Below the pieces are notes generated by a model. The model did no database searches, was not told the DNA's origin, and saw only the letters and a list, made by a program, of their open reading frames with translations. Of a stretch of 64,000 nt of DNA, positions 33,114 to 43,405 are shown piece by piece (positions within the stretch are counted from its first letter, which is position 1; every line of letters begins with the position of its first letter). Both the position numbers and the translations under genes were made by a program. Origin of the DNA: Pseudoips prasinana (lineage: Eukaryota > Arthropoda > Insecta > Lepidoptera > Nolidae); NCBI GenBank assembly GCA_951640165.1, contig OX621266.1, positions 6,634,001-6,698,000 on the forward strand. The letters run 5' to 3'.

Positions 33114-33372
33114 GATACATTGACAGAACAAGTAGGTAATATTGTGATATGTAAGTTTCTATCTATTATAGGTATGTATGTATTTATATAGTGTGTATGT
33201 ATGTGAATAGTATGTATATGTATAGTATGTATGTATATAGTATGTATGTATATAGTGTAAATAGTAGGTATATATAGTAGGCTCTTGTACTGAGTACCAA
33301 CGGGTACTGTTAACAAAGTATACGTACACCGACGACTGCCCTCTTAAATAATCCCTATTATTTTCCATTCTT

Positions 33373-33413
33373 TGGTTGTCTGGAAGAGATCACATTTTAG
33401 TGATAAGACCGCC
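33373..33413 (+). other. 3' UTR hairpin of the LINE family
   Basis: GGTTGTCTGGAAGAGATCAC, a short loop, then GTGATAAGACCGCC. ATCAC pairs with GTGAT. The element at 46,749 has ATCGC with GCGAT, so one pair has changed on both sides. Such 3' structures are likely recognition sites for the element's own RT. Confidence 0.65.
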
Positions 33414-33500
33414 AATTGTATACTTTTTATTTACATGCTCCTGTAATGTAAGATCTTAATATTGGTGTACAATAAAGAGTTAATCTATCTATCTATCTAA

Positions 33501-33898
33501 AATTTTTTCATTGACCTACATAATTATGTCTATGTAACTAACTTGATTTTCGATCCAGTATCCGGCGGCAGCGTTTACTTTAGCGGTTAAGTTCATTCGT
33601 CCGCCAGTCTTGTATAATAAATGTTACAAGACCTATCACGGGTAAACTTCGTTTTAGATTAAATGTATTTTTTATAATGCATCCAATGGATTCATTTTTA
33701 TATCCGACACAATAAATGTCTTGTGACTAGTTTAAAGCCCTTTCTTTAGGGTAGTTGTGCCAGTCAAATATCAAACTACCGTCTTCTTACACGTCAGTAG
33801 CTGTTGCATAGATGACATTGTAAGAGATTTAACTGCAATATTATTTCCACAACAACTCCAAGAGAGTTATATATCGGCGTTATCATTTTTTAATTATC
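33501..33898. other. Unassigned, with a word inverted relative to 29.36 kb
   Basis: GATTTTCGATCCAGT at 33,545-33,559 is the exact complement of 29,362-29,376, so the LINE at 29.44-33.5 kb lies between inverted fragments of some older element. Nothing else is recognised. Confidence 0.35.
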
Positions 33899-34010
33899 AT
33901 CTATACATATAATAAAATCGTAGGAAAGTCAAAACTGTACATTGAATATTTTTTTAAAAGGATACTAGGGGCGTGATAACAATCGCTATCGAAACCAATG
34001 TAATCCCATT
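33899..34010 (+). mobile_element. Truncated Helitron, 5' end only
   Basis: TCTATACATATAATAAAATCG and the next ~90 bp match the Helitron at 29,008, then homology stops at about 34,000. No CTAG end follows. Confidence 0.75.
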
Positions 34011-34480
34011 TGCACATGTTTTCTTTGGATCTACAAACCTGGGTACCTACGCAGTCTATTAAGAGTCTTCCAGGTTGGCCAAATTATTTCCGGGAGGTAA
34101 TTTTTCCTTTCGCGGGACCAACAAAGGAGGAGCAAATTTATCTCGCCATAAGGTTGCCCTCGCTTTCTGTGCATCGATCGTAGCTGTGGTACTGGACTGT
34201 ATAGTGTACTCGTACATATAACGGGAAACGTGACATGACGATGACGCGAGTTACACGCTTTATGTTCACCCAAAACGTACACATATACATATATACAGTA
34301 TACATACAGCGCCTAAAAGATCCATTGAATCCAATTTAAAAGAAAAAATCATAACTTACCTAGATACTCTTTGTATGTTTCTTAGAAATATAGCCGTTAG
34401 AACACTGTACAGAAAGGTTCTTGAGTGGCGACCGCGAACCATCGGCGGACCGATGACAAGATGTACCGATGCATTAAAAT
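34011..34480. other. No gene seen
   Basis: An 83-codon minus-strand frame has no recognisable domain. I see no repeat ends. Confidence 0.35.
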
Positions 34481-34600
34481 AAAATAAAAATAAAAAACTA
34501 AATTCACGTTAATTTAAAAAAGCGCTTGTTTATAGTCAGAACATGTTTGTAATAATATAGTTAAGTATACATAATTATTTCTAGTTACATACATATAGAT
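34480..34600. repeat. Second copy of the 28.0-kb short repeat
   Basis: It shares AAAAAAGCGCTTG, TAGTCAGAACATGTTTGTA and AATTATTTCTAGTTAC with 28,008-28,113, again next to an AAATAAAATAAAAATAAA tract. Confidence 0.7.
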
Positions 34601-34893
34601 AATTAGGTACACGGATTGTTAAAACATTAAAAAAAATCATTTTATAATAGTACTTAATGTTACTTAGCTAGCTAGTTTAATCGGGGGCGCGCAAGAGCGA
34701 CTTTTAAAAAATACAAAATATTAATTGTAGAGACGAGTTTATTGTTCGACGATCGAACATCAAGTGCCAGTACACAATATGGCAAACCTTAATCTAAAAC
34801 AGAGTGGGAGGTGGAACAGACCACCGGGATGAGCAACGTATGCATAAAAGTTGTTTTGATGGATGCAGCCTGTGTCCCGACAGACTGCTGACT

Positions 34894-35601
34894 CTACGAA
34901 AGGATGTTTAGTCTACCAGGTCGCATGGAACCTTCTGGAATATATGCACGAGTAACTCCTCCCTCATCAGGATCGACATTTACCGAAGATATTGGATTTG
35001 GTAAATTTCGATTAAACATTTTTGATAGATTATACTTATTTTTATACACGACAATAAAAAGGCTTATAATTAAAGTTATATATAATACAATGGTCCAGAC
35101 ACTAACACTTTTCACATTTAGGGAAAGGCCTTTGTTTTCACTTGCACTATTATCTTCACTTTTATGTAGAGCTTACGAGAGGAACCACAGGTTTTTAAGG
35201 TCCACTCCTTCCAGGTTCAGGAGCTTTGTAGTATTTGGCACATGTGACTTAATTGCAGGTAAGTTAATTAGTGATAGTTTTTCATAATTGATTTGTTCTG
35301 TTTCAATCTTATACATTCGAAGAGTCACATTATGTATTTGGATAGTACATGAATCGTCTATAGTAAGTATATATGTACCTCGAAGAGTTTGTCGAGACAC
35401 CTCATTCTCACAGATTCTGCTTAGTACGGCATTCATTCTTGTATATACTATCCATCGATTCGGCTGGAAAAGTTCTATTCGAAAGTTTTCAATTTCTATA
35501 GGAGTTTGTTTACAGGAGCTGATGTTGTTAATGTATTGAAACGAACGTGAAGTTCGAACTACGGCTGTTTGAGACAGTTTTGAATGAAGTTGCCTCTATT
35601 G
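34894..35601 (-). pseudogene. Env-like glycoprotein remnant of an insect retroelement
   Basis: A minus-strand frame covers an ectodomain segment with paired Cys, including GTYILTIDDSCTIQIHNVTL. It is followed in the same frame by a hydrophobic membrane span (VWTIVLYITLIISLFIVVY, about 35,090-35,035) and a roughly 45-residue tail. This layout resembles the C-terminal end of Env proteins of errantiviruses or baculovirus-F-like proteins. Stop codons interrupt the frame at about 35,173 and 35,601, and nothing like a fusion peptide, gag or pol is present. It is therefore a broken fossil. Downstream (34,700-34,890) an AATAAA followed by AT-rich DNA could be part of a 3' LTR. Family assignment is moderate: I rely on the membrane topology and motif style. 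Confidence 0.5.
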
Positions 35602-37135
35602 AGTTGTGTATGTGTGCGCACACGCATTGACTAAACGTGTTCTTGCAAAGGGGTGTTGAAAACCTGGCTTTATAAAATCCTCAAGTGTGAGTCACGGGAT
35701 GTACCTAGTATGTTTAAGTGTAGAACGAACGCCTGGTGTATATATGGATAAAAGCAATCTAATCTCTAAGAAAATATCTATTTTTTTAATAAATAAGAAC
35801 TAATTGACTCTTATATTTCCGTGTATTTATGAATAGAAACTCATTTAATAACTATAACAACCTTAATAATGGAACGAAACATACTTGGTATTTATTAGTA
35901 ACCACTGTTAGAATTACTGCAATAAATATTATTATTTAAATAGGTACATAATTTTTTCTACTAATCTTTTCAAATGTAATTTAACGCCCTCTGCTGCGGA
36001 TTGACTGCACTATGTATCGCTTAGACTGCTGAAGCAGGTCACGATCACTGATGTATGATATGTTCTAGCTAGCATAAAACTACAGTGCGTACTTAATAGA
36101 TGTCGCGGTAATAAAAATGTTGAAATCACACTAAATTGTAAAAAAGGGTCCTGGGTTGAAATCGCGGGTCGGCCAAAAAGATTTTGGGCATTTTATTCTT
36201 AAGAAAATTTCTCAGTATCAGCTCATAATTTGTAAATTGGTGGTTAACCACTATGTAACAAAGTTGCCTATTGTTATAACCATATTGGTAGCACTGTAAT
36301 GAATTTGTTTGATTTAGCTAATGTAGTAAAATGTATTATTTTTTGTATTGGCAACAACACGAAGATTTATAAACTTTTAAATAAGAAAATAAGTTTGCTT
36401 TCTGATGATACCTCCAAATACAAGTAACAAAAGGTACTATTCATTAGATATAGGTATATTGCTTTATTGATTGACGAGAACATGCTTTTAAAAAGTAGAT
36501 TACTTACCTACTTGTTTTTTTTTTTGAACTTTGCAATGCTTCACCGTACAAAATAAATGAAGACAACTGATCGAACAAATTGGTTTCACTTACTAAATAA
36601 TTGCTTTAATTGGACCAAATACCGTGTTTGCCCATTTGAGTATGTTTCGCCGGACTACTATCGCTGGATAACTAATTTGACAATAACTTAAAGAAATTGG
36701 TATTTTCCTAAATAATTATTATCTTAAATTTAACTATAATTCTATATGATCAAATACACTCGAGAGCAATGAATCCGGGCCACAATTGGGTCAAAGGGAT
36801 GAGGAAGTAAGTAATATTAGGAAATCGCGACCATTCACCTAAAGATGTCAAATAAGTAAGTACATGTATGGATATATGGAAACTCATAAATGTTAAGTTA
36901 AAAAGCAAGAAATTTAATATTAGAAGTTGCGGGCAAATAGCTACTAAAACTTATTCCCAGACATGAAAAAATAAGGTAATTCCTATTATAGATTCTGGAA
37001 ATAATCGAAGACTCATGCGTCTTTTAGAGAACGACGAAAAGTAATAAACCGACATCAATTATGAGTATTTATGCCATAGCTACAAATTAACAAGTCATTC
37101 TAACAGATTACAATAATAACAATAATATTCTGGGA
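35602..37135. other. AT-rich, no feature recognised
   Basis: No open frame above background and no transposon ends were noticed. Confidence 0.4.
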
Positions 37136-37330
37136 CATTATTCACACACGGCCATCTGATCACAAACTAAGGAGAGCTTGTACTATGGAAACCAGATAAC
37201 ATATACTACTTTTCTTTTGTAAATAATCACATACTTACTCGTATATAGATGATTACATCTAGGCAAACAGAGATGTTCATGCACACAAATTTCTGTCCTG
37301 GTTGTGAACCACGCCACCCGGCCCGTCAAT
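37136..37330 (-). mobile_element. SINE-like fragment
   Basis: The 3' words TGGGACATTATTCACACACG, CAAACTAAGGAGAGCTTGTA and ATGTTCATGCACACAAAT match the SINE bodies at 9.2 and 39.9 kb and loosely those at 15.2 and 47.2 kb. The B-box region (GTGAACCACGCC) is decayed. Confidence 0.5.
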
Positions 37331-37624
37331 TTTATATCCCTATATAACGTCAAAATTGGAATGTTCGTACTACAGATGAACGAGAAGTTAACTCATTAGT
37401 ATGTAAAAACCTCTCCCGCGGTTCCACATACAATTAAGAAATCTCAAAGTATAGGTATCAACCTAACATTGAAAGGATATACCTTTCAATTTAGGTTACC
37501 TAAATGCTTTTAAAAAAGTAGATCCTCGTATACTATTATTTGCAGATTTTTTATGTGTGCTAGAATGAACTTGACTAACTAACTAAATGACTTTAATTTA
37601 CAACTGTTTAAATATGAAAATCTG

Positions 37625-39884
37625 ACATACCACTTTCCTTTTGTAAATACATGAGTAAGTAGTAAGTAAGCATTTATTTCGCTTAAAAACGTGGTACATA
37701 CAGGATGGTTACAAACTATATAATATATAGTAATATAAAAATAAATAATCAATAATCGGAATATTATGTCAATAGTTATAATCATGAATTCACTCCTTAT
37801 GGTCTAAGAATTCAGTAAGGTTGTAGAAGACCTTATCTATAAGCCAGTGTTTTAAAAGAGAGAGAGGTGCGAGCAGTACTGAATATACAGATTTATACGA
37901 GTGGAAATAGGGGGGGGGGGGGGGGGGGGAGAAAAAAGCACACTCACTTGCGGCATGTTGCGTCCCTCGCTCTCTCTTCGGGGCAATTCTTCCTTTTACA
38001 AGATTTAAGGATCGATATTCGATACTCGCGCACGACGGGTTCCGTACCATCACACTAATATTATAAAGGCGAAAGATTGAGAGTGTGAGTGTGTATGTTT
38101 GTTACTTCTTCACGTCTAAACGGCTGAAGCGATTTCGATAAAATTTGGTATAGAGTTAGCCGACACCCTATATTAACACATAGGCTATAATTTATAAAGA
38201 TTAACGCGGGTTAAACCGCAGGGCACACCTATTAAAAAAAATTAGAATCAGTTCCCAAACAACAGTGTAATCACGTAACATACATTAAAAAACAATTGGG
38301 AAATAGGTGAAAATAGCTAATTGTATGTTGTTAATATAGCTGGGTCTCCATCATCATCATATCAGACGCAATAAGTCCACTGCTGGACAAAGGTCTCCCC
38401 CAAAAACTCCATAATAATAATTGCCAGTCTTTTGTAATCCGCATCTAGCGGTTTCCAGCAACGCTCTCAAAATCATCGAGCCGCTCATAGCTCGATGCTC
38501 TCACCGGTCCGTTAGTGATCGGTTAGGTTAAGCAACTAAGCACGCGGTCAGTCCATAGATGAAAAAAATTAAGGCAGAATCATCTTAATATTACAGTTTG
38601 TGTAAGTACATATATATATATATATTTATATATATATATATAAATATATGACGTATATAATAATATATACACAAACTGTAATATTAAGATGATTCTGCCT
38701 TAATTTTTTTCTGAATGTAGTCACGAGTTTTGATTTTAAAAGTAACCCGCGTCTTAGCCATTCTGATGATCTTACTTACTTATCGTATGGGCAGTGGTTA
38801 GTACCCTAGTGTCAGAGTTATTCAAGCCGCCCAGTATGCCTCTGACATGGCTTAACGACTGTTGTCTAATGACTGCAATCGGGACCGATAGCTTAACGTG
38901 CCCTGCGAAGTACGGATAAGCTCAGTAATTAACCCATTTTGATGGTCACCCATCTATGGACTGACCGCGTGCTTAGTTGCTTGACCTAACCGATCACTAA
39001 CGGACCGGTGAGAGCATCGAGCTATGAGCGGCTCGATGATTTTGAGAGCGTTGCTGGAAACCGCTAGATGCGGATTACAAAAGACTGGCAATTATTATTA
39101 TGGAGTTTTTGGGGGAGACCTTTGTCCAGCAGTGGACTTATTGCGTCTGATATGATGATGATGGAGACCCAGCTATATTAACAACATACAATTAGCTATT
39201 TTCACCTATTTCCCAATTGTTTTTTAATGTATGTTACGTGATTACACTGTTGTTTGGGAACTGATTCTAATTTTTTTTAATAGGTGTGCCCTGCGGTTTA
39301 ACCCGCGTTAATCTTTATAAATTATAGCCTATGTGTTAATATAGGGTGTCGGCTAACTCTATACCAAATTTTATCGAAATCGCTTCAGCCGTTTAGACGT
39401 GAAAAAGTAACAAACATACACACTCACACTCTCAATCTTTCGCCTTTATAATATTAGTGTGATGGTACGGAACCCTTCGAGCGCGAGTATCGAATATCGA
39501 TCCTTAAATCTTGTAAAAGGAAGAATTGCCCCGAAGAGAGAGCGAGGGACGCAACATGCCGCAAGTGAGAATGCTTCATCTCCCCCCCCCCCCCCCCCCT
39601 ATTTCCACTCGTATAAATTCGTATATTCAGTACTGCTCGCACCTCTCTCTCTTTTAAAACACTGGCTTATAGATAAGGTCTTCTACAACCTTACTGAATT
39701 CTTAGACCATAAGGAGTGAATTCATGATTATAATTATTGACATAATATTCCGATTATTGATTATTTATTTTTATATTATTATATATTATATAGTTTGTAA
39801 CCATCCTGTATGTACCACGTTTTTAAGCGAAATAAATACTTACTTACTACTTACTCATGTATTTACAAAAGGAAAGTGGTATGT
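37625..39884. repeat. Large palindrome: 0.93-kb arms, 0.39-kb spacer
   Basis: 37,625-38,561 is the reverse complement of 38,951-39,884 with only scattered differences, such as G/C-run length and TTCTTCACG versus TTTTTCACG. Each arm contains a SINE-like edge, a G or C run of about 18-20 bases, a LEP1-like Helitron piece (38,050-38,240 and its mirror) and part of an older repeat. The identical short frames inside each arm are not genes. The right arm continues without a break into an older repeat at 38,711-38,950, so the left arm is probably the copied one. Confidence 0.9.
38562..38710. mobile_element. 149-bp hairpin element inside the palindrome
   Basis: 38,562-38,604 and 38,668-38,710 are perfect 43-bp inverted repeats beginning AAAAAAATTAAGGCAGAATC, around a TA-rich centre. 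This is shaped like a small MITE. It sits exactly at the inner end of the left palindrome arm. Confidence 0.85.
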
Positions 39885-39902
39885 GTAGTACATATATCTG
39901 TT

Positions 39903-41328
39903 ACCTGGTTTATAGTACAAGCATTATAGTACAAGCCCTGCTTAGTTTTAGATCAGATGGCCGTGCGTGAATAATGTCCCAGTTTAAAAAACACACATCT
40001 TTGGGGACTGCCGATGGAAGTGAAAACTATTTTTTCGTTCTTTTACTCCGAAAGTACTGTTTTGAATTTGATCCGTGTAGCGAGTGGAAGATGCTTCCCT
40101 CCCTATGGTGGGAATAAATTAAATAACTGGCCAAGTGCGAGTCGGACTCGCCTATGAAGGGTTCCGCAGCAGTTGATTAAATGAAAGGTCAATTGCGGTT
40201 TACGATTTATGACGCATTAAAAAAAAACTACTTACTAGATCTCGTTCAAACCAATTTTCGTTGTTAGTTTACATGGTAATGTACATCATAATTTTTTTCA
40301 GTTTTATCATTCTCTTATTTTAGAAGTTACAGGGGTGGGGGGGGGGGGGGGGACACTCGTTTTTCCACTTTGGAAGTGTCTCTCGCGCAAACTATTCAGT
40401 TTAGAAAAAATTATATTAGGAACTTCAATATTATTTTTGAAGACCTATCCATAGATACCCTACATGTATGGGTACGATGAAAAATTTTTTTTTGAGTTTC
40501 AGTTCTATGTATACCCCCAAAATTATAATTATTTTTCCATTTTGGTGTGAAAATCTTAATGCGGTTCACAGAATACATCTACTTACCAAGTTTCAACAGT
40601 ACAGCTCTTATAGTTTCGGAAAAAAGTGGCTGTGACATACGGACGGACAGACAGACAGACATGACGAATCTATAAGGGTTCCGTTTCAGGCCTAACATAG
40701 TTAAGCAAATAAAGTGCACAACGCCGCTAAAGATTTCATTTCAAAAATGTCAATACGATTTCATTAAATAATTTAATGACATCGGAAATAATTATTTTAC
40801 CATCCTTTAGTAATGATACTAAGATAAGTTGTTAGTACTCAGTAAACAATTAGGTGAGACAACAAAGAAGTGTAATCAATTTTAAATGTTATCTCGTCAA
40901 ATTATTAATAACCACTTCTCTGAAAAATACTAGATTTAGAACGATTAAAAGTTTCATATAGATGAGTTTTAATATACCTGGCCTAGTGCGGGTGTTGTAA
41001 AAAGTAAATAAAAATATTGGTGGCTACAGGGTTGCCAGTTTAGTGCGATATACCGCGCTGGCGGTCTACTCTCCCCCCATCTTACGAATATACTATCGAT
41101 CAGGTCACATGTCCTGACGAGAGTTTAACAATTTTTACCTATCCTTAAAAAGAACACAGTGCCGCTAAAGAAGACTTCACTTCGAAAAAATCATTTGTTT
41201 TGGTAAAAAAAGTGATTCCTAATACATTGTCTACTTCTCTCAATATGTTTCGTTTACGTGTTAATGAAGCGCGTGGAAGTACTTGCGGAATAAAAAGTAT
41301 CCAGGTAATTAACTATCTGTGCCCCAAA
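39903..41328. repeat. Inverted repeat B', right arm (1,426 bp)
   Basis: This is the mirror of 7,841-9,266, starting 18 bp after the large palindrome ends. It includes a minus-strand copy of the GTCCGTCTGTC-family repeat (40,140-40,690) and a G run (40,333-40,352) matching the C run of the other arm. Its last ~200 bp are also part of the tandem duplication described next. Confidence 0.9.
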
Positions 41329-41638
41329 GGAGATACCCTATTTCAGGCCTAACTGTTACATTTAACAATTTTTACCTATCCTTAAAAAGAACACAGTGCC
41401 GCTAAAGAAGACTTCACTTCGAAAAAATCATTTGTTTTGGTAAAAAAAGTGATTCCTAATACATTGTAGTTCTACCTAGAAGACGAAATTAAAGTTGCTC
41501 TATAGTTTTTATTTAAATTAATGTATTTCTGTGTATAATTTATTCAATATTTATGTTAAATTTGCAATAGTATATTACGTACCTGCCGTTGAGTGTTTTT
41601 CCTTCACTTTCACTGCACTATAGCACAAATTTGATAGA

Positions 41639-42382
41639 ATGAGTTCGGATCAAGTGACCTTGCCCCAACTGAGGGACATTTTCGTGAAAAAGATGTCTGA
41701 CTTCGAAAGTCAACTTAAGAAAACGCCAACCTCGTCCACCAGCTTGGAAAACGAATTCTATTTGTTCAAATCGTTTGTGCTGGAAGCTTTAAACAGCTTA
41801 CAGAGTCAAACTGAGGTCCTTGACAGCCGAGCTGACCGAATGGAGCAGGGAGCCGAACGTTTTGAGAGGCGCCAGCGTCGTAAAATGCTCCTACTTCACG
41901 GAATTCCCGAACAAAAGGATGAGCAGGCAGCACAAGCAGTTACAAGCGTTGTCCAAAAGCATTTGAAACTAAAAGATTTCTCCGTGACTGACATTAAGCG
42001 ATGCCACAGGATGGGCAGGCCCGCGGCTAATCGTGCGAGGCCCATTTTGATTAAATTTCAAGAGGTAACATGCCGAGATAAAGTATGGTTCTCCAAAACT
42101 GAACTTAAAGGAACTGGGATTACGATATCCGAATTCTTAACCAAACTAAAACACAGCATTTTTATGGCAGCTCGTGAGAAACTGGGTCTGTCACGGTCGT
42201 GGACCCGAGAAGGTCGAGTCTTCGTGTTGGGACCTGATCAGTCACGGCAAGAGTTGGTGTCGCTTCGGGATATCTCCCGGTTCGAGGAGCCTGTCGCACC
42301 AAAGAACGTGATTGATAAGAAGGCGGTGCCCGACGCGAAACCTGCATCGAAATCCAAGCGAGGCGCGACCGTCAAGAAATAG
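41639..42382 (+). CDS. LINE ORF1 protein (coiled coil, RNA-binding)
   Basis: 247 residues. Residues ~10-80 have heptad-like charged/hydrophobic spacing (FYLFKSFVLEALNSLQSQTE) and should form a coiled coil. An L1-ORF1p-like RNA-binding region follows: RRKMLLLHGIPEQKDE, then DIKRCHRMGRPAANRARPI and LIKFQEVTCRDKVW. The C-terminal part has FMAAREKLGLSRSWTREGRV and a basic tail (KSKRGATVKK). Proteins of this kind coat element RNA. The start is the first ATG after the 5' UTR. The frame is complete and is mirrored by the truncated ORF1 at 29,458. Confidence 0.85.
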   Translation: MSSDQVTLPQLRDIFVKKMSDFESQLKKTPTSSTSLENEFYLFKSFVLEALNSLQSQTEVLDSRADRMEQGAERFERRQRRKMLLLHGIPEQKDEQAAQAVTSVVQKHLKLKDFSVTDIKRCHRMGRPAANRARPILIKFQEVTCRDKVWFSKTELKGTGITISEFLTKLKHSIFMAAREKLGLSRSWTREGRVFVLGPDQSRQELVSLRDISRFEEPVAPKNVIDKKAVPDAKPASKSKRGATVKK

Positions 42383-43405
42383 AGAAATAGGCGTAAGCAC
42401 GGTCGATTTCTAGTTATATGGCACAGGCAAACTATAGTGTAATAATTGTGACAGTAGGTAGGTATAGGTTCGAGAGTGCAAAGAGTAGCAGGAAGCAATA
42501 TTACTACGAGCAGCATAATAGGTACTTTTAATGATTTTAGTTTAATAACAAAATATATGTTATAGTTTTTAATTAACCACGTCCATGCGCTGCGGTAACG
42601 CGCGCCGCGAACTGACTGAGCAGGTAGCGGAATACGCGCCCGAGTGAACCAACCTCCGCGCCCGCGCACCTTTTAAAACCGCATTCCATTGCTTGTATAC
42701 ATAATAACTGATAAAATAACAGCTCCTTGTTGCGAACTGCGCCAGTATAAACTTATTTGTTTTTTATGAACTGTAAAATTAACTTTAATTTATGCATTTT
42801 TTTTTTTGTTTAATCTACGTACCGACTTACAACTAAATTTTATATAAGTAAGTATGTTTACTGCATCCATTGTTTAGTTTTATTATTACTATTTTTTTTT
42901 TTTTTTATTTTTCAACTCAAACTCAAATATTTTGTACTTTACATACCTACACTTTATTAATATAAACATTTCTTTTTTCTTTAATTGTCCTATATTGTCA
43001 CTTATTACACATTCTCATAAATCTCTCTTTTAATTATGTATTTAAACCTACATAGTTCTTAGCAAAAGATCCCATCGTGCTTATGTTTTGTTGTTGAGCT
43101 TGTATTATTCAGTTTAAACCTGTTACTTAAAACTTCATGTTTGCTACTCTTATTTAATTTAGATTTTGTTTTGTTATTTTTGTCTAATTGTATAATCTAT
43201 AATTGTTGTTAATTTCTTGAACATGACATGTGCTATTTAAATTTTTGTAATCATGTAAGCACTCAACTGGCGGGTGGACATTATTCTGCCCTTCCGGTAT
43301 ACTATAATCTTATTTTATTTATTATTATATATTTAATTTTATTTATTATTATTTATATATATATATAATTCAATAATATTTTCTTACCTATTATATAACT
43401 ATCAA

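Larger units (their letters stand above)
29440..33500 (+). mobile_element. CR1/L2-like LINE, 5'-truncated, intact ORF2
   Basis: The C-terminal 73 codons of ORF1 are followed, after about 500 bp, by a full ORF2 and a 3' UTR ending GTACAATAAAGAGTTA plus (ATCT)n. It is the same family as the complete element at 41,468-46,863, but the two ORF2 proteins are well diverged. The 5' break lies in ORF1. The 3' UTR keeps the family hairpin at 33,373-33,413. Confidence 0.9.

Noticed and set aside
33098..33368. Tyr/Ile/His/Thr-rich frames on the minus strand
   Set aside because: They are translations of GTATGTATGTATATAG-type repeats in a LINE 3' UTR.
37790..39719. Identical 87-codon and ~62-codon frames in both palindrome arms, as a duplicated gene
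   Set aside because: They run through a G or C homopolymer whose length differs between arms, contain Helitron pieces, and have no domain. Identity is explained by the palindrome.
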